A stretch of DNA of 64,000 bases from Nocardiopsis alborubida. Its GTDB lineage: Bacteria > Actinomycetota > Actinomycetes > Streptosporangiales > Streptosporangiaceae. Location: contig NZ_JAAXPG010000003.1 of NCBI RefSeq assembly GCF_012396365.1, forward strand, positions 62,001 through 126,000. The letters are read 5' to 3'. Made by a program: the position numbers and the translations under genes. Every line of letters starts with the position of its first letter. The stretch's first letter is position 1. Positions 16,833-25,563 of this stretch are shown piece after piece. Under the pieces are notes generated by a model, which saw only the letters and a list, made by a program, of their open reading frames with translations, did no database searches and was not told where the DNA came from.

Positions 16833-16938
16833 GGGAAGCGGCGGCGGGCCACGGTCGCGTCACCGTCGGGTCTCAACTTCCGTGCACGGTTCCGCGGGTG
16901 CCTTGCGCGGTTCCTCCCGGAACGCGACCCTGTTCGGC

Positions 16939-17442
16939 ATGTCGAATTCCGTCTCGTCCCCCGTGTCCCCCGCCTCACGGATCCTCGGCACCGCACGGTC
17001 CTCCGCCGCGGGCCTCCTCGCGGAGCGCCACCCCGGTGTTCGGCCTCCGCGTGACGTGCGCCAGACCTGCGTCCTGATGCTGGTCGGCCTTCCCGCGTAC
17101 GGCCTGCTGGCCTACCTGGCGGGCGACCGGATGCTCTCGGGCGCGCACGAGGACGCCGTCGGCGGCCTGCGCGCCCTGATGGTCGCCGCCGCGCTCGTGG
17201 GCGTTGTCCTGGCGGCCCTCGCCCTCCCGGTGCGCCGCGGCGGCAACGTCCTGTGGCGCGGCGCCCAGGTCGGCGCCGTGGCCGGGCTGGGGGTCGCCCC
17301 GGCCGGTCTGTACGCGGCCGCGCGGCTGGTGGACACTCCGCTGCTGCTGGCCGCAGTCCTGGTGGCGGTCGCCGCCATCGTCGTCAACATCGCGCTGTGG
17401 AGCACCGAGGTCCGCCGCTGGTGCGGCCTCGGGCGTTCCTGA
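16939..17442 (+). CDS. Small membrane protein, unknown function
   Basis: I do not recognise this protein. From the ATG at 16939 it has 167 residues: a polar N-terminus, then about four hydrophobic helices (for example VLMLVGLPAYGLLAYLAG, ALMVAAALVGVVLAALAL and LLLAAVLVAVAAIVVNIAL). It ends in a short arginine-rich tail (residues RRWCGLGRS). A GTG at 16882 would add 19 residues, but neither start has a good ribosome binding site. It lies between gntK and a convergent acidic protein gene, and nothing in the context suggests a role. Confidence 0.55.
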   Translation: MSNSVSSPVSPASRILGTARSSAAGLLAERHPGVRPPRDVRQTCVLMLVGLPAYGLLAYLAGDRMLSGAHEDAVGGLRALMVAAALVGVVLAALALPVRRGGNVLWRGAQVGAVAGLGVAPAGLYAAARLVDTPLLLAAVLVAVAAIVVNIALWSTEVRRWCGLGRS

Positions 17443-17481
17443 GCCCGGCGGCGGCTCCGGCGCCCCGAGGCCGCTCCTCCG

Positions 17482-17889
17482 TCAGTCCTCGTCGTCCTCG
17501 CCGTCGGCGGCCGCGTGCAGCCGCGCCAGGTGGTCGCTGTCGTCCTCCCCGTGGCGGCCCAGGTAGATCTCCCTGGCCTCGTCCGCGATGTCGGCCGACT
17601 CGTCCTCGAAACCGTAGTCGGCCAGGTCGTCCAGCAGGTCCAGCGCCCGGTGCAGGGCGTCGCCGTCGTCGGGGGACTGGGCGGACTCCTGGGGGAGGTG
17701 GTCCACGACCCTGGCGAGGACGGCGGCACGCGCCTCGTCCACGGCGCTCTCGGAACCGGCCGCGGCGGTCAGCCGGATCCTGGTGATGGGATCCTCGTCG
17801 GCCACCAGCATCAGCTGTTCGGCCAGCCAGGAGGCCTCCTGGCCTTCGAGGAACGCGGTCAGCGCCGCGTCGTCAAGCGGTGTGGTCAT
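17482..17889 (-). CDS. Acidic hypothetical protein
   Basis: Not recognised. It has 135 residues and is strikingly acidic, with clusters such as DGDALHRALDLLDDLADYG and a C-terminus ending GEDDED. The pattern suggests a helical cytoplasmic protein without membrane segments. The ATG at 17889 (MTTPLDDAALTAFLEGQ) is chosen because the upstream extension has a different, arginine/proline-rich composition. Codon use looks normal for the window. It is convergent with the membrane protein gene at 16939. Confidence 0.65.
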   Translation of the reverse strand: MTTPLDDAALTAFLEGQEASWLAEQLMLVADEDPITRIRLTAAAGSESAVDEARAAVLARVVDHLPQESAQSPDDGDALHRALDLLDDLADYGFEDESADIADEAREIYLGRHGEDDSDHLARLHAAADGEDDED

Positions 17890-18230
17890 TCGCAGATCAT
17901 AGGCCCGCCCGGTGCCTCCACCGACACCGGAGTCCGGGCCCCGGAGGCGGATCCGCGGGCCCGAAAAACACACCTTTTCATCCGATCATCGGATATCAGG
18001 TGACAGGAAAATTCTTTTCCCGGAGTTACGGGGGTGTCGCAGTGAGGTTTCACGTGATAGTGCGTTCATCTGTTCGACAACTCGTATCCGAAAATGCGCC
18101 CACGGATCACGGCACAGATGGGAAACGGTTGTATTAATACCCAGCTGTCTACCTTCACAGCCGCTCTCGGAGCGGTCTAGGGTCCACTCAATCGTTCCAG
18201 GGCCTGCCGGGCCCCGCACTGAGGTGGACC
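17890..18230 (+). promoter_or_regulatory. Promoter region of the second peptide ABC operon
   Basis: This 341-base gap holds no gene. It contains the perfect palindromes at 17980-17994 and 18131-18140, and a small CCGCTC/GAGCGG hairpin at 18161-18175. The middle (18000-18140) is unusually A+T-rich for this genome, as expected for a strong promoter region. Confidence 0.5.
17980..17994. promoter_or_regulatory. Perfect 15-bp palindrome, probable operator
   Basis: ATCCGATCATCGGAT is a 7-1-7 inverted repeat about 237 bases before the solute-binding protein ATG and 90 bases upstream of the acidic protein gene on the other strand. Which gene it controls is unclear. Confidence 0.5.
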
Positions 18231-19898
18231 ATGTTCAGGAAGCCTTTCCGAAAGCCGCTGGCCCTCCTGGCCTCCGCGGCCGCGCTCACGCTGGTGGCCA
18301 CGGCGTGCGCCGAGAGTAACCGCGAGGGCGAGGGGACCGACGCGTCGGAACCCTTCGTCTTCGCCTCCGCGGGCGACATCAAGACCCTCGACCCCTTCCT
18401 CACCAGTGACGGTGAGACTTTCCGTTACAGCAGGCAGGTATTCGAAACCCTTCTCGAACACGAATCGGGCGGGACCGAGATCGTCGGCGGACTCGCCGAG
18501 GAGTGGGAGCAGTCCGAGGACGGCACCGTCTGGACCTTCCACCTGCGTGACGGAGTCCTGTTCCACGACGGCGACGAGTTCAACGCCGAGGCGGTCTGCG
18601 CCAACTTCGACCGCTGGCACAACCTCACCGGCGGTTTCCAGAGCTCCAACAACTCCTATTACTGGCAGTCGATCTTCGGCGGTTTCGCGGAGAACGAGAG
18701 CGAGGACCTCGCCGAGTCCCGGTACGTCTCCTGCGAGGCCGCCGACGAGCTGACCGCGGTCATCACGATCGACGAGTACTCCTCCATCTTCCCCGGCGGT
18801 TTCAGCCTCGCCTCGTTCGGCATCATGAGCCCCAGCACGCTGGAGGCCATCGCCGACGCCGAGATCACCGGCGAGGAGGGCAACTTCACCCTCCCCGAGT
18901 ACACCCAGACGGCCGGGACCGTCGCGGGCACCGGGCCCTTCACCGTCCAAGAGTGGGACCACGACCAGGCCGAGGTGACCCTCCAGCGCTTCGACGACTA
19001 CTGGGGCGACGCCGCGGGCTTCGAGACGATGATCCTGCGCGCGATCCCGGACGAGACCGCCCGCCGCCAGGCCCTGGAGGCGAGTGACATCCACGGCTAC
19101 GACCTGGTCGCCCCCGCCGACGTCGCCCCCCTGTCCGAGGCCGGGTTCCAGGTGCCCACCCGCGGCGTCTTCAACGTCATGTACATGGCCTACCAGCAGG
19201 AGGCCAGCGAGGCGCTCGCCGACCTGGAGGTGCGCCAGGCCCTCGCCCACGCCGTGGACCGCCAGCGCATCGTCGACACGATCCTGCCCGAGGGCGGCGA
19301 GGTCGCGACCCAGTTCCACCCCGACACCCTCGACGGCTGGTCCCCGGACGTGCAGACCTACGAGTACGACCCCGATCTGGCCAGGGAGATGCTGGCGGAC
19401 GCCGGGCAGGAGGACCTGACTCTGGAGTTCTGCTACCCGACCGACGTCACCCGCCCCTACATGCCCGCGCCGCGCGACATCTTCGACGTCATCGCCGCGG
19501 ACCTGGAGGCGGTCGGCGTCACCGTGGAGCCGGTCACCTACGAGTGGACCGAGTACGTCCCGCGCACCAACTCCGGCGAGTGCCCGCTGTACCTGCTCGG
19601 CTGGACGGGCGACTACAACGACGCCTACAACTTCATCGGCACCTGGTTCTCCGGGTACAACAGCGAGTTCGGCTTCCGTGACGAGGACCTGTTCGAGGCC
19701 ATGGAGGAGGCGAGCACCAACCCGAACCAGGAGGAGCGTGTCGCCGCCTACCAGGAGCTGAACAACCAGATCATGGACATCCTGCCGGGGCTGCCCATCT
19801 CCAGCTCCCCGCCGTCCATCGCCTTCGCCGAGAGCGTCAACCCGCCCAACGTCAGCCCGCTGACCCAGGAGAACTTCGCCGAGGCCTCCTGGAAGTAA
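18231..19898 (+). CDS. ABC transporter solute-binding lipoprotein (peptide family 5)
   Basis: A 555-residue secreted lipoprotein. The N-terminus has a basic start, a hydrophobic stretch and lipobox LVATAC with the lipidated cysteine at C26. The mature part has the family 5 pattern: GDIKTLDPFLT, a substrate-lobe segment WTFHLRDGVLFHDG, and DLEVRQALAHAVDRQRIVDTIL, all typical of DppA/OppA-like proteins. GAGGTGG precedes the ATG at 18231. It is the first gene of a five-gene transporter operon and is followed by two hairpins before the permeases. Likely ligands are peptides, but the family also includes nickel, sugar-oligomer and opine binders. Confidence 0.93.
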   Translation: MFRKPFRKPLALLASAAALTLVATACAESNREGEGTDASEPFVFASAGDIKTLDPFLTSDGETFRYSRQVFETLLEHESGGTEIVGGLAEEWEQSEDGTVWTFHLRDGVLFHDGDEFNAEAVCANFDRWHNLTGGFQSSNNSYYWQSIFGGFAENESEDLAESRYVSCEAADELTAVITIDEYSSIFPGGFSLASFGIMSPSTLEAIADAEITGEEGNFTLPEYTQTAGTVAGTGPFTVQEWDHDQAEVTLQRFDDYWGDAAGFETMILRAIPDETARRQALEASDIHGYDLVAPADVAPLSEAGFQVPTRGVFNVMYMAYQQEASEALADLEVRQALAHAVDRQRIVDTILPEGGEVATQFHPDTLDGWSPDVQTYEYDPDLAREMLADAGQEDLTLEFCYPTDVTRPYMPAPRDIFDVIAADLEAVGVTVEPVTYEWTEYVPRTNSGECPLYLLGWTGDYNDAYNFIGTWFSGYNSEFGFRDEDLFEAMEEASTNPNQEERVAAYQELNNQIMDILPGLPISSSPPSIAFAESVNPPNVSPLTQENFAEASWK

Positions 19899-19939
19899 CC
19901 CGAAGCAGTCCGGCCGACCTCCCCGAGGGGAGGGGGAAG

Positions 19940-19966
19940 GGGCCCGACCGGCCGCCGGTCGGGCCC
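19940..19966 (+). promoter_or_regulatory. Intercistronic hairpin after the binding-protein gene
   Basis: Perfect 12-bp arms (GGGCCCGACCGG at 19940-19951, complement at 19955-19966) with a three-base loop. It begins 41 bases past the stop and lies within the operon, so it is likely a partial terminator or an mRNA stabiliser. Confidence 0.6.
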
Positions 19967-19982
19967 GCCCACTGCCCGGGGC

Positions 19983-20010
19983 CGCGGTCCACGGTCCGTC
20001 CGGGACCGCG
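19983..20010 (+). promoter_or_regulatory. Second intercistronic hairpin
   Basis: Arms CGCGGTCC (19983-19990) and GGACCGCG (20003-20010), eight perfect pairs with a 12-base loop, stand just behind the first hairpin and before the permease gene. Confidence 0.4.
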
Positions 20011-20155
20011 CGCCCCGCGCCGCGGCACCACCCGGCAGGGCGCGCCGCCCGCGCGCCGCCCGGGCCCCTGACCAACCACCCGCTCGAACTCCCGCCGCGA
20101 TCCGGCGGGGACGCTTCGCGTCCATCGTTCCCACCACTGGCGAAAGGCGGCGAAG

Positions 20156-21160
20156 GTGCTGCGATTCATCGTCAGGCGTCTCCTCCAGCTGATCCCGACA
20201 CTGGGCGGCCTGTCGATCCTGCTGTTCGTCTGGCTGCAACGGCTGCCGGGCGGACCGGAGTACGCCCTCCTCCCCGACGACGCGACGGCCGAACAGCGTG
20301 CGACGCTGCGTCGTTCCCTCGGCCTGGACGAACCGATCACGGTTCAGTACCTGGCCTTCCTGCGCCGTATCCTCCAGGGCGACCTCGGGACCTCGCTCTC
20401 CACCGGGCGGCCGGTCACCGAGGAGTTCCTCACACGCTTCCCGGCCACGTTCGAACTGTCGCTCACCGCGATGCTGATCGCGGTGGTCGTCGGCGTCCCC
20501 CTCGGCTACCTCGCCGCGCGCAGACGCGGCTCCGTGCTGGACTTCGCGGCCGTGGGCGGATCCCTCCTGGGCATCTGCACACCGGTGTTCTTCCTCGCCT
20601 TCATCCTGAAGGTGGTCTTCGCCGAGCAGCTCGGGATGTTCCCCTCCGCCTTCAGGCTCTCCCCGGGCCTGTCCCGCACCGACCTCACCGGGTTCGTCGT
20701 CCTCGACGGCCTGCGGACCGGGGAGTTCGACGTGGTGTGGGACGCCCTGCTCCACCTCGTGCTGCCCGGGGTCGCGCTGGCCTCGATCCCGCTCGCCGTG
20801 ATCGTCCGGATGACCCGCGCCAGTGTCCTGGAGGTGGTCGGCGAGGACTACGTGCGCACCGCCAACGCCAAGGGGCTGCACCGCAACACCGTGCGCACCC
20901 GCCACGTGATGCGCAACGCCATGCTCCCCGTGGTCACCTCCGTCGGGCTGCTCACCGGAAGCCTGTTCGCCGGTGCGGTGCTCACCGAGAGCGTCTTCGC
21001 CTTCCCCGGCATCGGCTCGTTCGTCTACGCCGCCACACAGGGGCGCGACTACCCGGTCCTCACCGGGTTCATCCTGCTCATCGCGACCATGTACGTGTTC
21101 ATCAACCTGTTGGTGGACATCTCCTACAGCCTCCTCGACCCGAGAGTGCGGGCCCAGTGA
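20156..21160 (+). CDS. Peptide-type ABC transporter permease (DppB-like)
   Basis: A 334-residue permease. MLRFIVRRLLQLIPTLGGLSILLFVW is read as a short cytoplasmic tail plus first helix, and LPGGPEYALLPDDA replaces the more usual PGDP segment. The EAA-like loop is EDYVRTANAKGLHRNTVRTRH, very typical of the family. GTG at 20156 follows AAAGGCGG. The TGA shares one base with the ATG of the next permease. Confidence 0.92.
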   Translation: MLRFIVRRLLQLIPTLGGLSILLFVWLQRLPGGPEYALLPDDATAEQRATLRRSLGLDEPITVQYLAFLRRILQGDLGTSLSTGRPVTEEFLTRFPATFELSLTAMLIAVVVGVPLGYLAARRRGSVLDFAAVGGSLLGICTPVFFLAFILKVVFAEQLGMFPSAFRLSPGLSRTDLTGFVVLDGLRTGEFDVVWDALLHLVLPGVALASIPLAVIVRMTRASVLEVVGEDYVRTANAKGLHRNTVRTRHVMRNAMLPVVTSVGLLTGSLFAGAVLTESVFAFPGIGSFVYAATQGRDYPVLTGFILLIATMYVFINLLVDISYSLLDPRVRAQ

Positions 21161-22203
21161 TGCCGACGACACCGAGCTCCCAGAACAGGTCCGAGCCCGC
21201 GGGCGCCCCGGTGCCCGAGGGCACCGCGGCCCAGCGCACGCCCCTCCTGGGTCGCAAGGCGGCCAGGGTCGACCGGCTGGCCGAACTCATGGGCCAGCAC
21301 GAGCAGGGCGAGCACGGCTCGGGGATCTGGCGCACCGCGTTCGAGCGCATGCGCCGCAGCCCCATGGCCATCACCGGCGCCGTGATCGTCGTGCTGTTCG
21401 TCGCCGTGGCGCTGTTCTCACCGCTCATCGCGCCCTACGACCCCGTCTCCCAGAGCTGGGGCGACGAGGTCTTCCCCAACCGCAACGTGTTCGTCGGCCC
21501 GCGAGCCGAGAACTGGCTGGGCCTGGACAACCTCGGCCGCGACCAGTTCTCCCGCATGGTGATCGGCGCCCGACAGACCCTCCTGGTCGGCGTGGTCGCC
21601 ACCCTGGTCGGCTTCGGCGTGGGCGCGGTGCTCGGCGGCGCGGCCGGGGCCGCCGCGGTCCTCGGCGGCCGCTGGGGGCGCCAGGTCGACAACGCCGTCA
21701 TGCGCGTCATCGACATGATGCTGGCGCTGCCCACCCTGCTGCTCGCGGTCACCATCGCCGCCCTGGTCGGCCCCAGCCTGACCACGGTCATGTTCGCGGT
21801 CGGCGTGGCGCAGATCCCCATCTTCGCCCGCCTCCTGCGCGGCGCGATGCTCTCCCAGGGCAACCGCGACTACGTGCTGGCCGCCCGCGCACTGGGCGTG
21901 CGCAAGCACAAGATCGCGCTCGTGCACATCCTGCCGAACTCGCTCGGCCCGGTGATCGTGCAGTCCACGCTCACCCTGGCCACCGCCATCATCGACGCGG
22001 CCGCCCTGTCCTACCTGGGCCTGGGCAACCCGGACCCGGCCTTCCCCGAATGGGGGACCATGCTCGCCGACGCCCAGCGGTTCCTGTCCAGCGCGCCGCA
22101 GCTGGCCGTGTACCCGGCGCTGGCCATCATCGTCACCGCCCTGGGCTTCACCCTGCTGGGTGAGGCGATGCGGGAGGCGCTCGACCCCAAGCTGAGGAAG
22201 TGA
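21160..22203 (+). CDS. Peptide-type ABC transporter permease (DppC-like)
   Basis: A 347-residue permease with a long hydrophilic N-terminal tail of roughly 65 residues before the first helix (AITGAVIVVLFVAVALFSPLI). The segment LGLDNLGRDQFSRMVIGAR is the DppC signature and RDYVLAARALGVRKHKI is the ATPase-contacting loop. The ATG at 21160 overlaps the previous stop; the long tail is in frame and has good codon use, so I keep it. ATGAC at 22205 begins the ATPase gene two bases after its stop. Confidence 0.92.
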   Translation: MPTTPSSQNRSEPAGAPVPEGTAAQRTPLLGRKAARVDRLAELMGQHEQGEHGSGIWRTAFERMRRSPMAITGAVIVVLFVAVALFSPLIAPYDPVSQSWGDEVFPNRNVFVGPRAENWLGLDNLGRDQFSRMVIGARQTLLVGVVATLVGFGVGAVLGGAAGAAAVLGGRWGRQVDNAVMRVIDMMLALPTLLLAVTIAALVGPSLTTVMFAVGVAQIPIFARLLRGAMLSQGNRDYVLAARALGVRKHKIALVHILPNSLGPVIVQSTLTLATAIIDAAALSYLGLGNPDPAFPEWGTMLADAQRFLSSAPQLAVYPALAIIVTALGFTLLGEAMREALDPKLRK

Positions 22204-22204
22204 C

Positions 22205-23311
22205 ATGAGTTCCAGCACGCCGCTGCTGGCGGTGGACGAGCTGTCCGTGGTGTTCGACGGACGCGGCTCCGACGAGGTGCGGGCCGTGGACGGGGTGTCC
22301 TTCACCCTGGAGGAGGGCAGGGTGACCGGCCTGGTCGGCGAGTCCGGCTGCGGCAAGAGCGTCACCTCGCTCGCCCTCATGGGCCTGCTCCCCGACAGGG
22401 GGGTGAAGGTCGGCGGCAGCGCCGTCATGCGGCTGTCCGACGGCCCCGTCGACCTGCTGAGGCTGTCGCAGAAACGGATGCGCGACCTGCGCGGCTCCCG
22501 GTTGGCGATGATCTTCCAGGACCCGCTCAGCTCCCTCAACCCCGTGGTGCCCATCGGCCGCCAGGTCACCGAGATCCTGCGCCGCCACCGTGGACTGCGC
22601 GGTTCGGCCGCCGAGAAGGAGGCCGCCGACCTGCTGGACCGGGTGGGCATCCCCGACCCCACACGGCGGCTGCGCGAGTACCCGCACCAGCTGTCGGGCG
22701 GCATGCGCCAGCGCGCGCTCATCGCCATGGCGGTGGCCTGCCGCCCCCGCGTGATGATCGCCGACGAGCCCACCACAGCCCTGGACGTCACCATCCAGGC
22801 GCAGATCCTGGAGCTGCTCCGGGACCTGGTCACCGAGGAGGGCACCGCCCTGCTGATGATCACGCACGACCTGGGCGTGGTCGCCGGGCTGTGCGACGAC
22901 ATCAACGTCCTGTACGCGGGACGGGCGGTGGAGACGGCGCAGCGCGCTCCGCTGTTCGCCGACCCCACCCACCCCTACACGGTCGGACTGCTGGGCTCCA
23001 TCCCCCGGCTGGACGCCCCGCGCGGGGAGCGGCTCACCCCCATCCGCGGGTCGGTCAACGACAACATCGCCTGGTCGCAGGGGTGCGCGTTCGCGCCCCG
23101 CTGCGACCACTACACGATGGAGTGCCTCCAGGGTCCGCCGGAGCTCGTGGCGGTGGGTGCCGCGGCGGGCGTGGAGGACGGCGGCCGCTCCGGTGGGGGG
23201 CCCGCGGCCGCACACGTGCACCGGTGCGTGAACCCCCTTCGGGGCGCGGACGCGGCCGACCGGCCCACGCTTGACGGCCCGGACGGCGACGACGAGGAGG
23301 AGCGGGGATGA
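22205..23311 (+). CDS. Peptide-type ABC transporter ATPase (DppD-like)
   Basis: A 368-residue ATPase with Walker A GESGCGKS, signature LSGGMRQR, Walker B VMIADEPTTALD and ITHDLG. The C-terminal oligopeptide domain is present, but its last part carries an insertion rich in glycine and alanine (GVEDGGRSGGGPAAA) between the conserved region near ELVAV and the last cysteine, and an acidic tail ending DDEEERG. The final four bases overlap the next gene (ATGA), indicating coupling to the partner ATPase. Confidence 0.93.
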   Translation: MSSSTPLLAVDELSVVFDGRGSDEVRAVDGVSFTLEEGRVTGLVGESGCGKSVTSLALMGLLPDRGVKVGGSAVMRLSDGPVDLLRLSQKRMRDLRGSRLAMIFQDPLSSLNPVVPIGRQVTEILRRHRGLRGSAAEKEAADLLDRVGIPDPTRRLREYPHQLSGGMRQRALIAMAVACRPRVMIADEPTTALDVTIQAQILELLRDLVTEEGTALLMITHDLGVVAGLCDDINVLYAGRAVETAQRAPLFADPTHPYTVGLLGSIPRLDAPRGERLTPIRGSVNDNIAWSQGCAFAPRCDHYTMECLQGPPELVAVGAAAGVEDGGRSGGGPAAAHVHRCVNPLRGADAADRPTLDGPDGDDEEERG

Positions 23312-24414
23312 GCCTGCTGCGGATCAACGACCTCAAGGTGCACTTCCCCATCAGGAGGGGGGTGCTCTTCGACCGCACCGTCGGCCACGTGCGCGCGGTC
23401 GACGGCGTCAGCCTGGAGATCGAGAGCGGCCAGACCTACGGCCTGGTGGGTGAGTCCGGCTGCGGCAAGACCACCCTGGGCCGCGCGGTGCTGCGGCTGG
23501 TGGACGTCACCGAGGGCGAGGTGCTCTTCGGCGGACAGGACCTGGCGGGTCTGGACGAGGAGTCGATGCGCCGCCAGCGCAAGAACCTCCAGATGGTGTT
23601 CCAGGACCCGCTGGGCAGCCTCAACCCCCGGCAGAACATCGGTTCCATCCTGCTGGAGGGCTTGCAGACCCACGGGATCGGCGGCCCCGCGCCGGGGGAG
23701 GGGCCCTCCGGCAGCAGGGAGCGCCGGGCCCTGGTCCTGGAGGACCAGCGCAGGCGCGTGGTCGACGCCCTGGAGAGGGTGGGCCTGTCGGCGAAGGCGC
23801 TCACCCGCTACCCGCACGAGTTCTCCGGCGGCCAGCGCCAGCGCATCGGCATCGCCCGCGCGCTGGTGCTGGAGCCCGACCTCATCATCTGCGACGAGCC
23901 GGTGTCGGCGCTGGACGTGTCGATCCAGGCGCAGGTGCTCAACCTGCTGGAGAGCCTCCAGAAGGAGCTGGGGCTGACCTACCTGGTGATCGCGCACGAC
24001 CTGGCGGTGGTCCGCCACGTCAGCGACGTGGTCGGGGTGATGTACCTGGGAGGCCTGGTGGAGGAGGCCTCCAGCGACGACCTGTACGAGACGCCGATGC
24101 ACCCGTACACGCGCTCGCTCATGTCGGCGGTGCCGGTCCCCGACCCGGAGGTGGAGGACAGCCGCGAGCGCATCCTGCTGGCGGGGGACCTGCCCTCGCC
24201 CGCGGACCCGCCCAAGGGCTGCCGCTTCCACACCCGCTGCCCGTGGCGGCAGGAGGAGCGGTGCGACACCGAACGACCCGAACTGCGCCCGGTGGGGAAC
24301 GCCTCCGACGGCGGTACCCACCGGGTGGCCTGCCACTACGCGGAGCAGATCCTCTCGGGTGAGATCCGCCCCAGGGAGGAGATGGCCGAGCGCATCGTGC
24401 ACGGTACCGGTTGA
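23308..24414 (+). CDS. Peptide-type ABC transporter ATPase (DppF-like)
   Basis: A 368-residue ATPase. It has Walker A GESGCGKTT, signature FSGGQRQR, Walker B LIICDEPVSALD and IAHDLA, and the C-terminal CRFHTRCPWRQEERC cysteine motif. A roughly 30-residue insertion (GIGGPAPGEGPSGSRERR and following) sits between the Q-loop region and the signature motif, longer than in most homologues. Last gene of the operon; a strong hairpin shared with the convergent TPR gene follows. Confidence 0.93.
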   Translation: MSLLRINDLKVHFPIRRGVLFDRTVGHVRAVDGVSLEIESGQTYGLVGESGCGKTTLGRAVLRLVDVTEGEVLFGGQDLAGLDEESMRRQRKNLQMVFQDPLGSLNPRQNIGSILLEGLQTHGIGGPAPGEGPSGSRERRALVLEDQRRRVVDALERVGLSAKALTRYPHEFSGGQRQRIGIARALVLEPDLIICDEPVSALDVSIQAQVLNLLESLQKELGLTYLVIAHDLAVVRHVSDVVGVMYLGGLVEEASSDDLYETPMHPYTRSLMSAVPVPDPEVEDSRERILLAGDLPSPADPPKGCRFHTRCPWRQEERCDTERPELRPVGNASDGGTHRVACHYAEQILSGEIRPREEMAERIVHGTG

Positions 24415-24423
24415 GCCGACCGG

Positions 24424-24462
24424 CGGCGGGCGGTCATCCGGGATCCGGGTGGCCGCCCGCCG
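24424..24462. terminator. Bidirectional terminator after the second ABC operon
   Basis: Perfect outer arms CGGCGGGCGG (24424-24433) and CCGCCCGCCG (24453-24462) continue inward through a further run of mostly paired bases to a three-base GAT loop, giving about 18 pairs. It lies exactly between two convergent genes. Confidence 0.75.
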
Positions 24463-24474
24463 CGCCGTGCGGGG

Positions 24475-25563
24475 TCACCGCGCGGCGGCCCGTGCGTTGG
24501 CGTCCTCACGGGCCGCGACGTCGGTCAGCATCCGGTTGCGGCCGTAGCGCTGCCACAGGTAGGCGGTCAGAAGCAGGGCGAGGCCGTACAGCCCCCAGGG
24601 CAGGGGCGCCAGGCCCAGGACGAGGAGGGCCACGGGCATGAGCACCAGGCCCGTCAACCAGCCCCTGAACCCCTGGAAGCCGCCCAGGTAGCTCCGCACG
24701 TTCGCGGGGATGGCCAGGATCCTGGCCAGGTGCCAGGAGGGCAGGGCGGCCAGGACCAGGGTGAGCACGGCGCCGAAGATCCGCGCGGAGACGTCCTCGT
24801 GCGTGGCCAGCGCCCCCATCCCCAGGCAGAACGGTGTGACGATGGTGGCGTAGAGGTTCACGCGCAGCCCGCCGCGCAGGATCCCCGCGTACATGATCCG
24901 GGAGGCGCCCTGGGCGCGCGGGTTGAGCGCCATCAGCAGCGCGCCGTGGTCCGCCGCGCCGCGCAGCCTGCCCCGCATCACGCTGAGCGCGCTCAGACCC
25001 CGGACCGCGTCCTCGCACTGGGGGTCCAGCTCCAGTGCCCGCCGGTAGGCCGTCTCCGCGTGCTCCAGCAACTGGAGAGAGCGGTACACGTCGCCCGCCT
25101 GGCTGTGCGTCTCCACCCTGTCCGGGTCCAGTGCGGCCGCGCGGTTCAGCGCCTCGTGGATCGTGTTGAGCGACCGCGGGTTGTGCGCGCCCAGAGCGAG
25201 GTGCAGGCGGGCCAGGGCCCGGGCCGCCAGCAGGTGGTGGACGCCCTCGTCGGGCCTCCTGGCCACCAGGTCGTTGAAGACGCGCAGGGCCTCCTCGGTG
25301 TGCCCTCCCAGCAGCAGGGACTGGCCCAGCACGTTGAGGGCCGCGGTGTCCCCCGGGTCGAGCCGCAGGCACTGGCTCGCGTCCCCGTGCGCCTCCGGGA
25401 AACGGTGCAGTTCCAGGTGGCAGACGGCCCTGAGCCGCCAGGCGGCCGCGCTGTCGGGGTGCTCGCCCAGCAGGCGCCCGGCCTCGACGACCCCCTCCTC
25501 GCACCGCCCGGTCCTCAACAGCAGGAGGATCCGCTGCAACGACTCGGCGCCCTCCTCCGTCAC
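24475..25563 (-). CDS. TPR protein with C-terminal membrane helices
   Basis: A 362-residue protein of unknown role. The first two thirds are tetratricopeptide-like repeats (for example AAWRLRAVCHLELHRFPEAH, then AETAYRRALELDPQCEDAV), and the last third contains about four hydrophobic helices (FCLGMGALATHEDVSARI onwards, ending LLTAYLWQRYGRNRML). The GTG at 25563 overlaps the stop of the AAA+ gene as GTGA, so the two products are made together. I infer that the TPR part may recruit a client or the AAA+ protein to the membrane. Internal frames on the other strand are antisense shadows. Confidence 0.82.
   Translation of the reverse strand: MTEEGAESLQRILLLLRTGRCEEGVVEAGRLLGEHPDSAAAWRLRAVCHLELHRFPEAHGDASQCLRLDPGDTAALNVLGQSLLLGGHTEEALRVFNDLVARRPDEGVHHLLAARALARLHLALGAHNPRSLNTIHEALNRAAALDPDRVETHSQAGDVYRSLQLLEHAETAYRRALELDPQCEDAVRGLSALSVMRGRLRGAADHGALLMALNPRAQGASRIMYAGILRGGLRVNLYATIVTPFCLGMGALATHEDVSARIFGAVLTLVLAALPSWHLARILAIPANVRSYLGGFQGFRGWLTGLVLMPVALLVLGLAPLPWGLYGLALLLTAYLWQRYGRNRMLTDVAAREDANARAAAR

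Noticed and set aside
18177..20075. A 632-codon minus-strand frame across the binding-protein gene
   Set aside because: Antisense to a clear lipoprotein gene, with valine/glycine-rich non-protein-like composition.
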